This document shows positions 37,788 to 46,735 of a stretch of DNA of 64,000 bases, one piece after another; position 1 is the first letter of the stretch, and each line of letters opens with the position of its first letter. The translations under genes and the position numbers were made by a program. Location: contig CBDHGY010000002.1 in assembly GCA_965263325.1 (NCBI GenBank), forward strand, positions 2,170,001-2,234,000. Reading direction: 5' to 3'. This stretch comes from CBDHGY01 sp965263325. GTDB taxonomy: Bacteria > Pseudomonadota > Alphaproteobacteria > Caulobacterales > Hyphomonadaceae. Under the pieces are notes generated by a model. It was not told the DNA's origin and did no database searches. It was given only the letters and a program-made list of their open reading frames with translations.

Positions 37788-38467
37788 GGCTGCAGGCGAT
37801 AACCGCCAGCTTCCGTCAATAGAAGACGTGCATTGCCTGGGTCAGGTTCAATTTTTTGACGCAGGCGATAGATGTGGGTTTCAAGCGTGTGCGTTGTCAC
37901 CGTCGCATTGTATCCCCATACTTCCGATAGCAATTCTTCGCGCGCTACAGATTTGGACCCAGCTCGGTAGAGATACTTTAGTATATTCGTTTCTTTCTCT
38001 GTTAAACGGATTTTCCGATCATCCCGGGTAAGTGTTTTCATACTTGGGCGAAACTCATAAGGACCGACCTGAAAAGTTGCATCCTCTGATTGTTCGAAAC
38101 TACGGAGATGTGCCCGCACCCGCGCAAGTAAAACTGAAAACTTGAATGGCTTCATACAATAGTCATTCGCTCCAGAATCAAGACCCAGTATAGCGTCTGC
38201 ATCGCTGTCTTGCCCCGTCAGCATGATGATTGGCGCGCGAACACCTTTCGACCTCATCAGCTTACATGCTTCACGTCCATCCATATCTGGCAAATCTACA
38301 TCCAGGAGAACTAAGTCTATTCTTTCCGACTCAGCAATCTTAATGCCGTCCGTAGCATTTTCCGCCTCATGGGTCTCAAATGCATCGTGGAGTCCGAGTT
38401 GCTCAGCAAGCGCAGAGCGCAGATCATTGTCATCATCGACGAGCAGGACATTTTTCTTGGCAGCCAT
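37784..38467 (-). CDS. cenR: OmpR-family response regulator, CenR-like
   Basis: About 227 residues from ATG at 38467, preceded by AGAGGAAAG; the frame extends upstream without support. The receiver has LLVDDDNDLR (acidic pocket), LVLLDVDLPDMDG (phospho-Asp), MLTGQD and KPF(K). The winged helix ends THTLETHIYRLRQKIEPDPGNARLLLTEAGGYRL, which strongly recalls CenR of Caulobacter, an essential cell-envelope regulator. It is divergent from an L,D-transpeptidase gene, a cell-wall enzyme that could be a target. Assignment from memory of the CenR sequence, fairly confident. Confidence 0.8.
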   Translation of the reverse strand: MAAKKNVLLVDDDNDLRSALAEQLGLHDAFETHEAENATDGIKIAESERIDLVLLDVDLPDMDGREACKLMRSKGVRAPIIMLTGQDSDADAILGLDSGANDYCMKPFKFSVLLARVRAHLRSFEQSEDATFQVGPYEFRPSMKTLTRDDRKIRLTEKETNILKYLYRAGSKSVAREELLSEVWGYNATVTTHTLETHIYRLRQKIEPDPGNARLLLTEAGGYRLQP

Positions 38468-38529
38468 TGTTTCTTTCCTCTGAACTTGGCACGCTAAATA
38501 GAGGCGAATGTTTCCTCTGTCCGCATGGT

Positions 38530-38549
38530 ACAATCACATTACAATCACA
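38530..38549. promoter_or_regulatory. Direct 9-bp repeat in the divergent cenR/L,D-transpeptidase promoter region
   Basis: ACAATCACA occurs twice (38530-38538 and 38541-38549) with an 11-bp period. OmpR-family regulators bind direct repeats about one helical turn apart, so this could be an operator for the CenR-like protein. It lies between the two divergent starts. Inference from spacing only. Confidence 0.4.
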
Positions 38550-38569
38550 AAAAAGGGAGCAAAAGGCGA

Positions 38570-39085
38570 ATGGGTTTGGTTTTTCGAGCGACTCCCTGCG
38601 GTGTTTTTTCGGGACCTGATATCGAATTCAAGTGTGCGATCGGCCGGGGCGGTATGACCGACGCGAACAAAAAAAGAGAAGGAGATGGCACCTCGCCAAT
38701 TGGCTGCTGGCCGATGCGCCGCGTCTTCTACCGCGCCGACAAGATTGCTCCGATCGAGACGAGTTTGCCTATATCGCCTATTCGCAAAAACGACGGCTGG
38801 TGTGATGCGCCCGATGATCCCCTCTACAACCAGCTTGTATCGTTACCCTATCCGGCAAGCCACGAAAAAATGTGGCGCGACGATGATGTCTACGACATCG
38901 TCGTTGAGCTTGGCCATAATCACAATCCACCCATACCTGGCCTCGGCAGCGCTATTTTTTTGCACCTCGCAAAGCCCGGTTATCCGCCCACGGAGGGGTG
39001 CATCGCGCTCAGCGAGATGCATTTGAGACATGTCCTGAATCTTTCTGGACCGGAGACTTTCCTCGATATTTGCGGCGCAAGTTAA
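38570..39085 (+). CDS. YkuD-type L,D-transpeptidase family protein
   Basis: About 171 residues from ATG at 38570 (GGGAG about 10 bases upstream); the frame is open earlier. It has the early KREGDGTSPIG motif of small YkuD proteins, and the catalytic region IFLHLAKPGYPPTEGCIAL with His and the nucleophile Cys. Related enzymes cross-link peptidoglycan at meso-DAP residues or attach lipoproteins. No clear signal peptide with this start, although a longer start gives no better one. Divergent from the CenR-like regulator and convergent, back to back, with the YggS gene. Confidence 0.82.
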   Translation: MGLVFRATPCGVFSGPDIEFKCAIGRGGMTDANKKREGDGTSPIGCWPMRRVFYRADKIAPIETSLPISPIRKNDGWCDAPDDPLYNQLVSLPYPASHEKMWRDDDVYDIVVELGHNHNPPIPGLGSAIFLHLAKPGYPPTEGCIALSEMHLRHVLNLSGPETFLDICGAS

Positions 39086-39760
39086 TCACCCCGGCTGAAT
39101 GCGTTCACCAAATAGCGCCGATCCAACGCGAATATGGGTCGCCCCAAACTGAATTGCTGTCTCATAATCCCCGCTCATTCCCATCGATAATTCGGGCAGC
39201 TTCAATTGCTCGCGGAGTTTGGCAAGTAAAGCGAAGTGCGGTCCGCCAGGTTCGGCAGCAGGGGGTATGCACATCAACCCCCGAACAACGAGTCCGCATT
39301 CGTCTCTTGCAAATTCTAGCAAATCTGCAGCCTCGTGCGGCGGAGTTCCAGCTTTTTGCGGCTCTTCTCCGGTGTTTACTTGAAGCAAAACAGGCGGCGG
39401 AACGCAGCCTATTTTGTCTGCCGCTGATCGAAGGGATTTCGCAAGCTTCGGGCGATCAAGCGTTTCGATCACGTCAAATAGTTTTATAGCTTGATCGGCT
39501 TTATTGGTTTGAAGCGGCCCAATCAGCCGCAATTCCATACCGGTCATACCGCTGCGGTGTGACCATCTTTTCTCGGCCTCTTGGACGCGGTTCTCACCAA
39601 ACACCAATTGCCCGGCTGCGATCACCGCATCGATCCGCTGATCCGGCTGTCGCTTGCTCGCCGCAACCAGCGTCACGTTCCGCCCGGCGCTTGCCTTTGA
39701 CATTCGCTCCAGAATTTCCGCGCGGCGTTGGGCAATTGAAAGGCTCGGTGTATGCGTCAT
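39086..39760 (-). CDS. YggS/PLPBP-family pyridoxal phosphate protein
   Basis: 224 residues, alanine-racemase N-terminal-like barrel. VAASKRQPDQRI holds the PLP Lys, FGENRVQEAEKRW, LIGPLQTNK, LLQVNTGEEPQKAG and LSMGMSGDYETAI are family hallmarks. It keeps B6 vitamers balanced and affects amino-acid metabolism; it has no proven enzymatic reaction. The TGA stop directly abuts the stop of the L,D-transpeptidase gene. The ATG lies inside the start region of the divergent ThiE-like gene. Confidence 0.93.
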   Translation of the reverse strand: MTHTPSLSIAQRRAEILERMSKASAGRNVTLVAASKRQPDQRIDAVIAAGQLVFGENRVQEAEKRWSHRSGMTGMELRLIGPLQTNKADQAIKLFDVIETLDRPKLAKSLRSAADKIGCVPPPVLLQVNTGEEPQKAGTPPHEAADLLEFARDECGLVVRGLMCIPPAAEPGGPHFALLAKLREQLKLPELSMGMSGDYETAIQFGATHIRVGSALFGERIQPG

Positions 39761-40387
39761 GAGATGAGCGTCAAACCCGATCCTGTTCGAGTCCGCAAGT
39801 TCTTAAGCGCCGCGCGCCAGGTAAAGCGCCACTTTGAGATTGATGCGCCGCCCTTGATCTATCTAACGGATCCTGCCAGAAACAACGATCCCTCTAAGAC
39901 CATCGTCAATTTACCAGCAGGCTCTGCAGTCATTTATCGTCACTTTGGTGCGGAAAACCGTATCGATTATGCGCGGAAGCTGCGTACCATTACCACACTC
40001 AAAAAGTGTCGATTACTGATCGCAAACGATCCGGAGCTTGCCATGAGCGTAGATGCGGATGGGGTTCACTGGCCAGAACGTTTCGCTGGAAACGCCAAGT
40101 ATTGGCGCAGACGTTTTTCATTTATGACGGCCAGCGCGCATAGCAGTGCCGCGCTAAACTCCACCTCACTGCGTTATGTGGATGCAGCTTTGCTGTCGAC
40201 CGTATTCCCGTCATCAAGCCCATCCGCCTCTGAGCCAATCGGCGCACTGAAGTTTCGAACAGTCGCTCAATCGGCACCTTTGGCAACATATGCGCTCGGC
40301 GGTATTCTTGCGGAGAACGTCCGAACCATTGCAGATGCCGGCGGGATCGCCGCGATTTCTGGGATTGAAGAAGCTTTCGGCGCTTAG
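39752..40387 (+). CDS. ThiE/TenI-like TIM-barrel protein
   Basis: 211 residues. PLIYLTDPARN at the start of the barrel, VIYRHFG, RLLIANDPELAM, GVHWPER, and ALGGILAENVRTIADAGGIAAISGI at the end match thiamine-phosphate synthase/TenI relatives, but the usual catalytic GxGxH/VGxS region is altered (TASAHSS). Perhaps a regulator or a divergent enzyme, not a proven ThiE. The start (or the later ATG at 39764) overlaps the divergent YggS start, so the promoters must lie in coding DNA. Stop overlaps the NtrZ-like stop. Confidence 0.72.
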   Translation: MRHEMSVKPDPVRVRKFLSAARQVKRHFEIDAPPLIYLTDPARNNDPSKTIVNLPAGSAVIYRHFGAENRIDYARKLRTITTLKKCRLLIANDPELAMSVDADGVHWPERFAGNAKYWRRRFSFMTASAHSSAALNSTSLRYVDAALLSTVFPSSSPSASEPIGALKFRTVAQSAPLATYALGGILAENVRTIADAGGIAAISGIEEAFGA

Positions 40388-40833
40388 AATTTGAAAGCTG
40401 ACTGGAGGCGGATGCCCGTTTCAAGCTGCTGCTCTTCCCAGATCGCCGTATCGTCAAGTTCCTGAGCACCTACGCTCACTTCACCGCCAACGCTAATGCG
40501 CGGGGTCAAACGAAAGGTTGCTCCAGCACGCATTTCTTCGCGCGGCAGTGGAGACTCTTCAGAACGGCTCTTTAAGTCGATGCTCAGCGCCCAACGCTTG
40601 CCCTTCGTCCAAGACAGGGAGACGTCGCGGTCCGGGCGGGTTTGCCAGATAGGGGCCTCATCCGCTCCAGAAAACTCCGTGAAACTGCTGAACCATTCAG
40701 GTGTGGCAAGTTCTGTTTCGGAAATCTTTGGAGCGTCAAGTTCTATGGGTGCCGTGCTCACGTCTTCTTGCGCCATAGCTGGGGTAACCAGCACGGCGGC
40801 AGAAATCGCAGCGAAGATCAACTTCTGGCACAT
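40384..40833 (-). CDS. NtrZ-like periplasmic protein
   Basis: 149 residues with a signal peptide ending TPAMAQ (about residue 22). The mature part has DVSLSWTKGKRWALSIDLKS, then RSEESPLPREEMRAGATFRLTPRISVG and a beta-rich end (RLQSAFKF). I recall that small Caulobacterales periplasmic proteins called NtrZ, which restrain the NtrY sensor kinase, have this layout. The ntrYX genes are not in the window. Not certain; it could be another small barrel-like envelope protein. Confidence 0.55.
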   Translation of the reverse strand: MCQKLIFAAISAAVLVTPAMAQEDVSTAPIELDAPKISETELATPEWFSSFTEFSGADEAPIWQTRPDRDVSLSWTKGKRWALSIDLKSRSEESPLPREEMRAGATFRLTPRISVGGEVSVGAQELDDTAIWEEQQLETGIRLQSAFKF

Positions 40834-40906
40834 ATCAGCCCTTTCGGACTCCTACTTAACATGCGGATTTGTAAAGAGAAGATTAACAAATCGATAGCAG
40901 CGCAAT

Positions 40907-42112
40907 TCAAAGCGAGAGTGTGATTTCGACAACAACGCCGCCAGGTGCCGAAATCGAGGCGGAATCGGGGTTTGTGAAGGGCAATTGGCCAAAATCGACA
41001 TCTGTTTGCTGGTATCCAGCTGTAAGTTTTAGATTATGTGAAATTTTTGTAGCACCGCCGATACTCCAATTCCGGCCTTCAGAATTAATGTTTTGGTCTT
41101 CTGATTCGCCGTATCTCGCGCCCCATTTCCAACCAAACGCATCCTTTGTGATCCCCGCAGACCAGGCAGAGTAGTCACCATTTTCTGCAAGCCCGTTATT
41201 GGACGAGAGATAATCGGCACCGATCGACAACGTCTCAAATTCTAACTCAGCCCCAATAGACCAAACCGAAACATCGTCCATATTTGTGTTGATCAAAGGC
41301 GCGCTTATCTGCCCAGATGCATAACTTGCGCTGCTGCGCACGCGAACATCCTGCGACGCGAACTTTCGGGAGAATTGCAGCGATCCCTCAGTCACATTTT
41401 CAATACTCAAGGTAGTCGTTCCCGGGACCGAACGCCTAGGATCCCTGTCAACGCCGGCGACGTTGACCTCAGGCGTATAGGAAAACCCGGCACGAAACCC
41501 AATAATCCTCGGCGTTTGATATGTTATTTTTGCGGCAGGTCCTGTCAGATCGTTTTCGGTGCGCACAATATTCAATCCGCCTGGGTCCATTTTCGGATTA
41601 ACAGCTCGGGCATGCGTGAAAACATCAGGCGATCCTTCGTGGAATCTTGCGGCGACGCCGCGCCCAAATCCAACTGAAACCTGACCATAACCGCCATCGA
41701 TATAGATCTGTGCTGTTTCGACCGCGCCTGATAGGCTTGCATCTTCTATCGAGCTCGCGCGGGTTAAACCTGAATACGCCCCCCGCACTTGGAGAGTTGT
41801 CGGCGTCATCATGAGATCGAGTGGTTCGACGTTTCCGGTGAACCCAGCTCTCGCAGGATTGTCCTGCTGGGCTTTCGCTTCAAACCTCAATCCAATTTCC
41901 GCACTGTTTTCGAGTGTTTTCTCGGCAGTTGCGCGGATGCTCACCTCGCCGAGAATGTTGCGAGCTGGCAGGCGCTCAACATCATCGAAGGTGGAGATAA
42001 CGGCAACCGCCTCAGCTTTTGCATCAAATTCCCAGCCATCCGAAAAGTCCTGCGCGTAACTTTCCGCTGCCAGGAACGCGCCCAATCCCGCAACCCATAA
42101 AGGTGTCCGCAC
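40907..42112 (-). CDS. Outer-membrane porin (Porin_4 type)
   Basis: 401 residues with a signal peptide (to about AAESYAQ, residue 21). The body is Gly/Asp-rich alternating strands, with GQVSVGFGRGVAARF, a GWKWGARYGESED region and a C-terminal ITLSL strand. Trimeric general porins of this family let small solutes cross the outer membrane. No specific ligand can be inferred. The 113-base region upstream contains an 8-bp inverted repeat (42159-42166 with 42185-42192), and DUF3576 lies divergent on the other side. Confidence 0.82.
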   Translation of the reverse strand: MRTPLWVAGLGAFLAAESYAQDFSDGWEFDAKAEAVAVISTFDDVERLPARNILGEVSIRATAEKTLENSAEIGLRFEAKAQQDNPARAGFTGNVEPLDLMMTPTTLQVRGAYSGLTRASSIEDASLSGAVETAQIYIDGGYGQVSVGFGRGVAARFHEGSPDVFTHARAVNPKMDPGGLNIVRTENDLTGPAAKITYQTPRIIGFRAGFSYTPEVNVAGVDRDPRRSVPGTTTLSIENVTEGSLQFSRKFASQDVRVRSSASYASGQISAPLINTNMDDVSVWSIGAELEFETLSIGADYLSSNNGLAENGDYSAWSAGITKDAFGWKWGARYGESEDQNINSEGRNWSIGGATKISHNLKLTAGYQQTDVDFGQLPFTNPDSASISAPGGVVVEITLSL

Positions 42113-42225
42113 TGCCTCACTCCACTTTCGATTACAGGTGACAGAAAAAGCCCCCTAGCGGCCTTCATCAACGCATCATATACAGAAGGCCGTCAATAAG
42201 ATCTTGCCACCGGGATGGAACGCAT

Positions 42226-42648
42226 ATGCGCACTTCTATGATAACTGCCTGTTTCGCTGCGGCCGCTACATTGGTTGCGTGCTCTTCAGGCTCAAGCAAC
42301 GTTGAACGCAAAGTCGTGGAGGAAGTTTCCGGCGGCGTGAATCCATTTCTGTGGCGCGCATCGCTCGATGCACTTCAGGACCTTCCGGTGAAAAGCGCTG
42401 ACCCGATTGGCGGGATCATCATTTATGATTGGAAGAGCTTTCAGGACGCGCCGGACGAGCGGATCAAGGCGACTGTTTATATCCTCGACTCTCGCCTGCG
42501 CGCGGACGGTGTAAACGTTTCGGTGTTCCGCCAGACAAACAATGCCGGAACCTGGACCGATGCCAGCATTGATCCTGCCACGGAAGAACAACTCGAAAAC
42601 GCGATCCTTCAACGCGCACGGGTGATAAAAGCTTCTATCGCTGAATAA
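42226..42648 (+). CDS. DUF3576 lipoprotein
   Basis: 140 residues with a lipoprotein signal peptide (LVACSSG, Cys at about 19). The rest matches the alphaproteobacterial DUF3576 family: NPFLWRASLDALQDLPVKSADPIGGIIIYDW and the later DGVNVSVFRQT. Function unknown; found next to leuS and lptE in many relatives, which suggests envelope assembly. Gap to leuS is 36 bases. Confidence 0.85.
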   Translation: MRTSMITACFAAAATLVACSSGSSNVERKVVEEVSGGVNPFLWRASLDALQDLPVKSADPIGGIIIYDWKSFQDAPDERIKATVYILDSRLRADGVNVSVFRQTNNAGTWTDASIDPATEEQLENAILQRARVIKASIAE

Positions 42649-42684
42649 TCCTATCAGCAGGTACTCAATATAAGGGAGGCCAAA

Positions 42685-45255
42685 TTGGCCGATCGCTACA
42701 ATCCGCTAGAAGCGGAAACCAAATGGCGTGCTGCCTGGACCGAACACGACATCTTCCGCACCCAATCGCCCGAGGAAGCCGGCGATGCGCCGAAGGCATA
42801 TGTGCTAGAGATGTTCCCATATCCATCCGGCCGATTGCATATGGGCCATGTGCGCAACTATGCGATGGGCGATGTTGTCTCGCGCCATAAGCGCGCGAAA
42901 GGTTACAATGTCCTGCACCCAATGGGATGGGATGCGTTCGGAATGCCCGCCGAAAATGCTGCAATGGAGCGCGGCGTTCATCCAGGCGAATGGACCTACA
43001 AAAACATCGATGCGATGCGTGCCCAGTTTCAGAAGCTCGGCCTTTCGCTCGACTGGAGCCGAGAGTTCGCAACCTGCGATCCCGAATACTACGGCGCGCA
43101 GCAAGGCCTGTTCCTCAAATTTCTGGAGAAAGGCCTCGTCTATCGCAAAGCCTCCAAGGTAAACTGGGATCCAGTCGACAATACGGTTCTAGCGAACGAG
43201 CAAGTCATCGATGGGCGCGGTTGGCGCTCTGGTGCGATTGTTGAACAGCGGGAACTGACGCAATGGTTTTTCCGGATCACCGACTATGCGGACGACCTGC
43301 TCGCTGAAGTCCAGAAATTGGACCGGTGGCCCGAAAAAGTGCGCACGATGCAAGCAAACTGGATCGGTCGATCTGAGGGGCTGCAGATGCGGTTCCTATT
43401 TGACGCAGAAGCACCGACTGGGTTCGAAGACGGGATCGAAATATTCACAACGCGCCCCGATACACTATTTGGCGCAAGCTTTGTCGCCTTGTCACCTGAT
43501 CATCCCCTCACAATCCAGCTTGCTGAATCCAGCAAAGAGATTGAAGCATTCCGTGCTGAGTGCGCCCGCGTAGGCACCAGCGAAGAAGCGATCGAAAAAG
43601 CTGATAAAGTCGGGATAGATACCGGCCTGCGGGTTGGCCATCCATTCAAGGAGGGTGAAACGCTTCCAGTCTGGGTCGCTAACTTTGTACTCATGGGCTA
43701 CGGGACGGGAGCCATCTTTGCCTGCCCGGCAGGTGATCAGCGCGACCTCGACTTTGCGCGCAAATACGATTTGCCAGTGATTCCGGTCGTCTTGCCGCCA
43801 GACGAAGATGCATCCACCTATGATATTGAGGATGAGGCGTACACCGGGCCTGGGACGATGTACAATTCTGGGTTCATGGACGGCTTGTCGTCTTCAGATG
43901 CGATCTCGGCAGCGATAGATAAGGTGGCAGATCTGAGTCTCGGTTCGCGCACTGTGAATTATCGATTGCGCGATTGGGGGGTTTCTCGTCAGCGTTATTG
44001 GGGATGCCCGATCCCCATCATCCATTGTGACACGTGCGGAATTGTCCCGGTCCCGGAAAAAGACTTACCTGTCCGTCTGCCAGATGATGTCAGTTTCGAA
44101 AAACCGGGTAATCCGCTGGATCACCATCCGACCTGGAAGCATTGCACATGCCCGAAATGCGGCGGCGATGCCGTGCGCGAAACCGATACACTCGACACAT
44201 TTGTCGATTCTTCCTGGTATTACTCACGATTTGCCAGCGAAGAAAATTCCGCGGAGCGGTCATACTGGCTCCCTGTTGACCAATATATTGGCGGCGTCGA
44301 ACACGCCGTCCTTCACCTGCTGTATGCCCGGTTCTTTACCCGAGCGATGCGAGATGTTGGCGAGCTTGATTTGGCGAACGGTGAACCCTTTGCGGGCCTC
44401 TTTACGCAGGGCATGGTGACCCACGCAACATTCAAAACAGAAGACGGAAAATGGGTGGAACCCTCAACCGTTGAAGCGCGCGGAAGCGACCTCATCCACA
44501 TCGAGACCGGTCAAGACGTGACAATGGGTGCGGTCGAGAAAATGTCCAAATCGAAGAAGAATACAGTCGATCCGGACAACATAATCGCCACTTACGGCGC
44601 TGACGTTGCGCGCTGGTTTGTATTGTCCGACAGCCCGCCTGAGCGCGACGTGGAATGGACGCAATCGGGTGTTGAGGGTGCTGGCAGATTTGCGCAGCGC
44701 ATCTGGAGTGTTTTCAGTACATTAAACAGCGAAAGCGGCGATGCGGAAACTGAAGACGAGGCCGCCGCATTGGCGCTCCGCAAAGTCTCTCACAAGGCAG
44801 TCGCCGCCATCGACAAATCCATCGATGAGTTTCGCTTCAACTCAGCTGTCGCCTCGATCCATGAATGGACGTCCGCTTTGAAAAAAGCCGAAGGGGCCGG
44901 CCTCGGAATTCTGGGTGCCCGCCGCGAAGGCGCTGGCATGCTCGCGCGCTGTTTGACACCGTTCATGCCGCATCTTGCTGAAGAGTGTTGGTCGCTTCTC
45001 GGCGAGGAAGGGCTGGTTTCAATCGCCGCATGGCCCGAGGTCGATCCAGCATTACTCGTTGACGATGACATGACCCTTCCAGTTCAGGTGAATGGCAAAA
45101 AGCGGGGTGAAATCACAGTCGCCAAAAGTCTGACACCAGCCGAAATAGAAGCGATCGCGCTGGCCGATCCCTCCGTGGCAATTCACACTGACGGAAAAAC
45201 CGTGAAGAAAGTGATTGTCGTTCCGGGCCGGATCGTGAATATCGTAGTGTCATGA
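42685..45255 (+). CDS. leuS: Leucyl-tRNA synthetase
   Basis: 856 residues, class I synthetase. PYPSGRLHMGH gives the HIGH motif (52-55), the CP1 editing domain follows, and KMSKSKKN is at about 619-626. It charges tRNA-Leu. The TTG at 42685 is chosen as start because GGGAGG lies 5-6 bases before it and the next in-frame starts are far inside; this is an unusual start codon for an essential gene. First gene of the run leuS-lptE-holA, with four-base overlaps. Confidence 0.97.
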   Translation: MADRYNPLEAETKWRAAWTEHDIFRTQSPEEAGDAPKAYVLEMFPYPSGRLHMGHVRNYAMGDVVSRHKRAKGYNVLHPMGWDAFGMPAENAAMERGVHPGEWTYKNIDAMRAQFQKLGLSLDWSREFATCDPEYYGAQQGLFLKFLEKGLVYRKASKVNWDPVDNTVLANEQVIDGRGWRSGAIVEQRELTQWFFRITDYADDLLAEVQKLDRWPEKVRTMQANWIGRSEGLQMRFLFDAEAPTGFEDGIEIFTTRPDTLFGASFVALSPDHPLTIQLAESSKEIEAFRAECARVGTSEEAIEKADKVGIDTGLRVGHPFKEGETLPVWVANFVLMGYGTGAIFACPAGDQRDLDFARKYDLPVIPVVLPPDEDASTYDIEDEAYTGPGTMYNSGFMDGLSSSDAISAAIDKVADLSLGSRTVNYRLRDWGVSRQRYWGCPIPIIHCDTCGIVPVPEKDLPVRLPDDVSFEKPGNPLDHHPTWKHCTCPKCGGDAVRETDTLDTFVDSSWYYSRFASEENSAERSYWLPVDQYIGGVEHAVLHLLYARFFTRAMRDVGELDLANGEPFAGLFTQGMVTHATFKTEDGKWVEPSTVEARGSDLIHIETGQDVTMGAVEKMSKSKKNTVDPDNIIATYGADVARWFVLSDSPPERDVEWTQSGVEGAGRFAQRIWSVFSTLNSESGDAETEDEAAALALRKVSHKAVAAIDKSIDEFRFNSAVASIHEWTSALKKAEGAGLGILGARREGAGMLARCLTPFMPHLAEECWSLLGEEGLVSIAAWPEVDPALLVDDDMTLPVQVNGKKRGEITVAKSLTPAEIEAIALADPSVAIHTDGKTVKKVIVVPGRIVNIVVS

Positions 45256-45713
45256 GACGACTTGCCATCATTATCGCCGCGTTTGCTGTTTCAGCGTGTG
45301 GGTTTTCACCGGTCTACAGCGGTCCGGCAAAACCATCATCGGTCGCGGTCGATGATATTCCGGGCCGCTCAGGTCACGAGCTTCGCAAGGCTTTAATTCA
45401 GGAACTTTCCGCTGGATTGCCTGGTGTGGACTCAGCTAGATTGAACGTCGATCTTGATGAAGATCTAAATCGCCTGACCCTGCGGCCGGACTTTTCAGCA
45501 GCGCGAACAGATATCGTTGCGCGCGGAAAATATGTTCTCGTGCTCGATGAGGAGACGATCTCCGGATCTGCGAAAAGCGAAACGAGCTACAACGTGCCAG
45601 ATGCACCTTACGGTGATATTGCCGCGCAAACGGATGCCTATAAACGGGCAATGAGAAAACTCGCTCGTGAGATCGTCGACGATATTCGCCTGAAACTTGC
45701 GGCAAAGCAGTGA
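45252..45713 (+). CDS. lptE: LPS-assembly lipoprotein LptE
   Basis: 153 residues. Lipobox VSACGFSPVYSG at the N-terminus, Cys at about residue 16. The mature domain has the usual GHELRKALIQEL helix and ends in DDIRLKLAAKQ. It plugs the LptD barrel for insertion of LPS into the outer membrane. Starts by four-base overlap with leuS and overlaps holA, the usual alphaproteobacterial arrangement. Sequence identity is low in this family, so the call leans on context. Confidence 0.85.
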   Translation: MRRLAIIIAAFAVSACGFSPVYSGPAKPSSVAVDDIPGRSGHELRKALIQELSAGLPGVDSARLNVDLDEDLNRLTLRPDFSAARTDIVARGKYVLVLDEETISGSAKSETSYNVPDAPYGDIAAQTDAYKRAMRKLAREIVDDIRLKLAAKQ

Positions 45714-46735
45714 AACTTTCCGGCAAGCGGGCAGAGAGCTTCCTCCAAAAACCAGACCCTGCCTGTTGGGCGGTTCTCATATTCAGTGAAGATGAAGGTG
45801 TGGCGAGTGATGGCGCTCGCAGCATTCTTTCGGCCTGGGGTGATTTGGAACTGATTACACTGGACGATGATTCCATTAAACGCGATCCGGCACTTTTGTT
45901 TGACGCGTTAGAAGCGCAATCATTGCTCGGCGATGATCGTGCGATCAGAATCCGGACAAATGGCGATAAAATAGCGGCACTACTTCTTGAGGCGGTGGGC
46001 ATGGCCGACCAGTCTCCAGGTCGGTTTGCCGCCCGTATGGTCATCTCGTCTGGCGGGCTTCAGAAACGATCCAAACTGCGCGCAGGCTTTGAAGCCGCGA
46101 GTTCAGCCGCTGCGGTTCAATTATTCGAGGATGATGCGGGAAATATAGCCGACCTTGTGCGCTCTGCTCTTGCTGAAGCTGGCGCAAAAACAGAGCCCGG
46201 GGTCATCGAAACTTTTACAGGAGATTTGCCTGGACACCGCGGGCTCGCGCGCCAGGAAATCGAAAAACTCTGTCTGTATGCGTACAATATAGACAGGCCG
46301 ATTTCGATTGAGGACATCCACAAGCTTAACTCGACAGACATCGATCAGGCCCTCGGCTTTGCAATTGTGTCTGCGCTTGATGGGCAAGCGCAACAGTCAA
46401 TGCAAATGCTCGATCGTGTACTCGTCACAGGGGCAAGCCCGATCACTGTGCTGCGTGCGATTCAGCGAGAATCGCAGCGTTTGTTACAGGCATACGAGCT
46501 CGGGGGATTGCAGGGGAATATTGGCATGAAGCTGAGGCCGCCTGTCTGGCAAAGCGAGTGGCCAGCGTTCTCCAGGCGCCTCAGAAATTGGTCACCAAAA
46601 CGGATCGCGCGTATCATCGAGCGTGTCTATGAAGCTGAACAACAAGTTAAAACCGCTGGGCCGAGCGGTCAGGCCGTTCTCCGCATACTGATGAAAGATA
46701 TTGCGCGCGTTGCAGCTGGTCCGAAAGTAGCCTAG
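45710..46735 (+). CDS. holA: DNA polymerase III delta subunit
   Basis: 341 residues. The N-terminal clamp-loader module (DEGVASDGARSIL, LLGDDRAIRIRT), a central GLARQEIEKLCLYA region and the C-terminal collar domain are recognised. It opens the beta clamp in the clamp loader. It ends convergently with parB and shares the stop tetranucleotide CTAG with it. Confidence 0.92.
   Translation: MKLSGKRAESFLQKPDPACWAVLIFSEDEGVASDGARSILSAWGDLELITLDDDSIKRDPALLFDALEAQSLLGDDRAIRIRTNGDKIAALLLEAVGMADQSPGRFAARMVISSGGLQKRSKLRAGFEAASSAAAVQLFEDDAGNIADLVRSALAEAGAKTEPGVIETFTGDLPGHRGLARQEIEKLCLYAYNIDRPISIEDIHKLNSTDIDQALGFAIVSALDGQAQQSMQMLDRVLVTGASPITVLRAIQRESQRLLQAYELGGLQGNIGMKLRPPVWQSEWPAFSRRLRNWSPKRIARIIERVYEAEQQVKTAGPSGQAVLRILMKDIARVAAGPKVA

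Noticed and set aside
45436..46044. 202-codon minus frame across lptE/holA
   Set aside because: Antisense to two well-supported genes.
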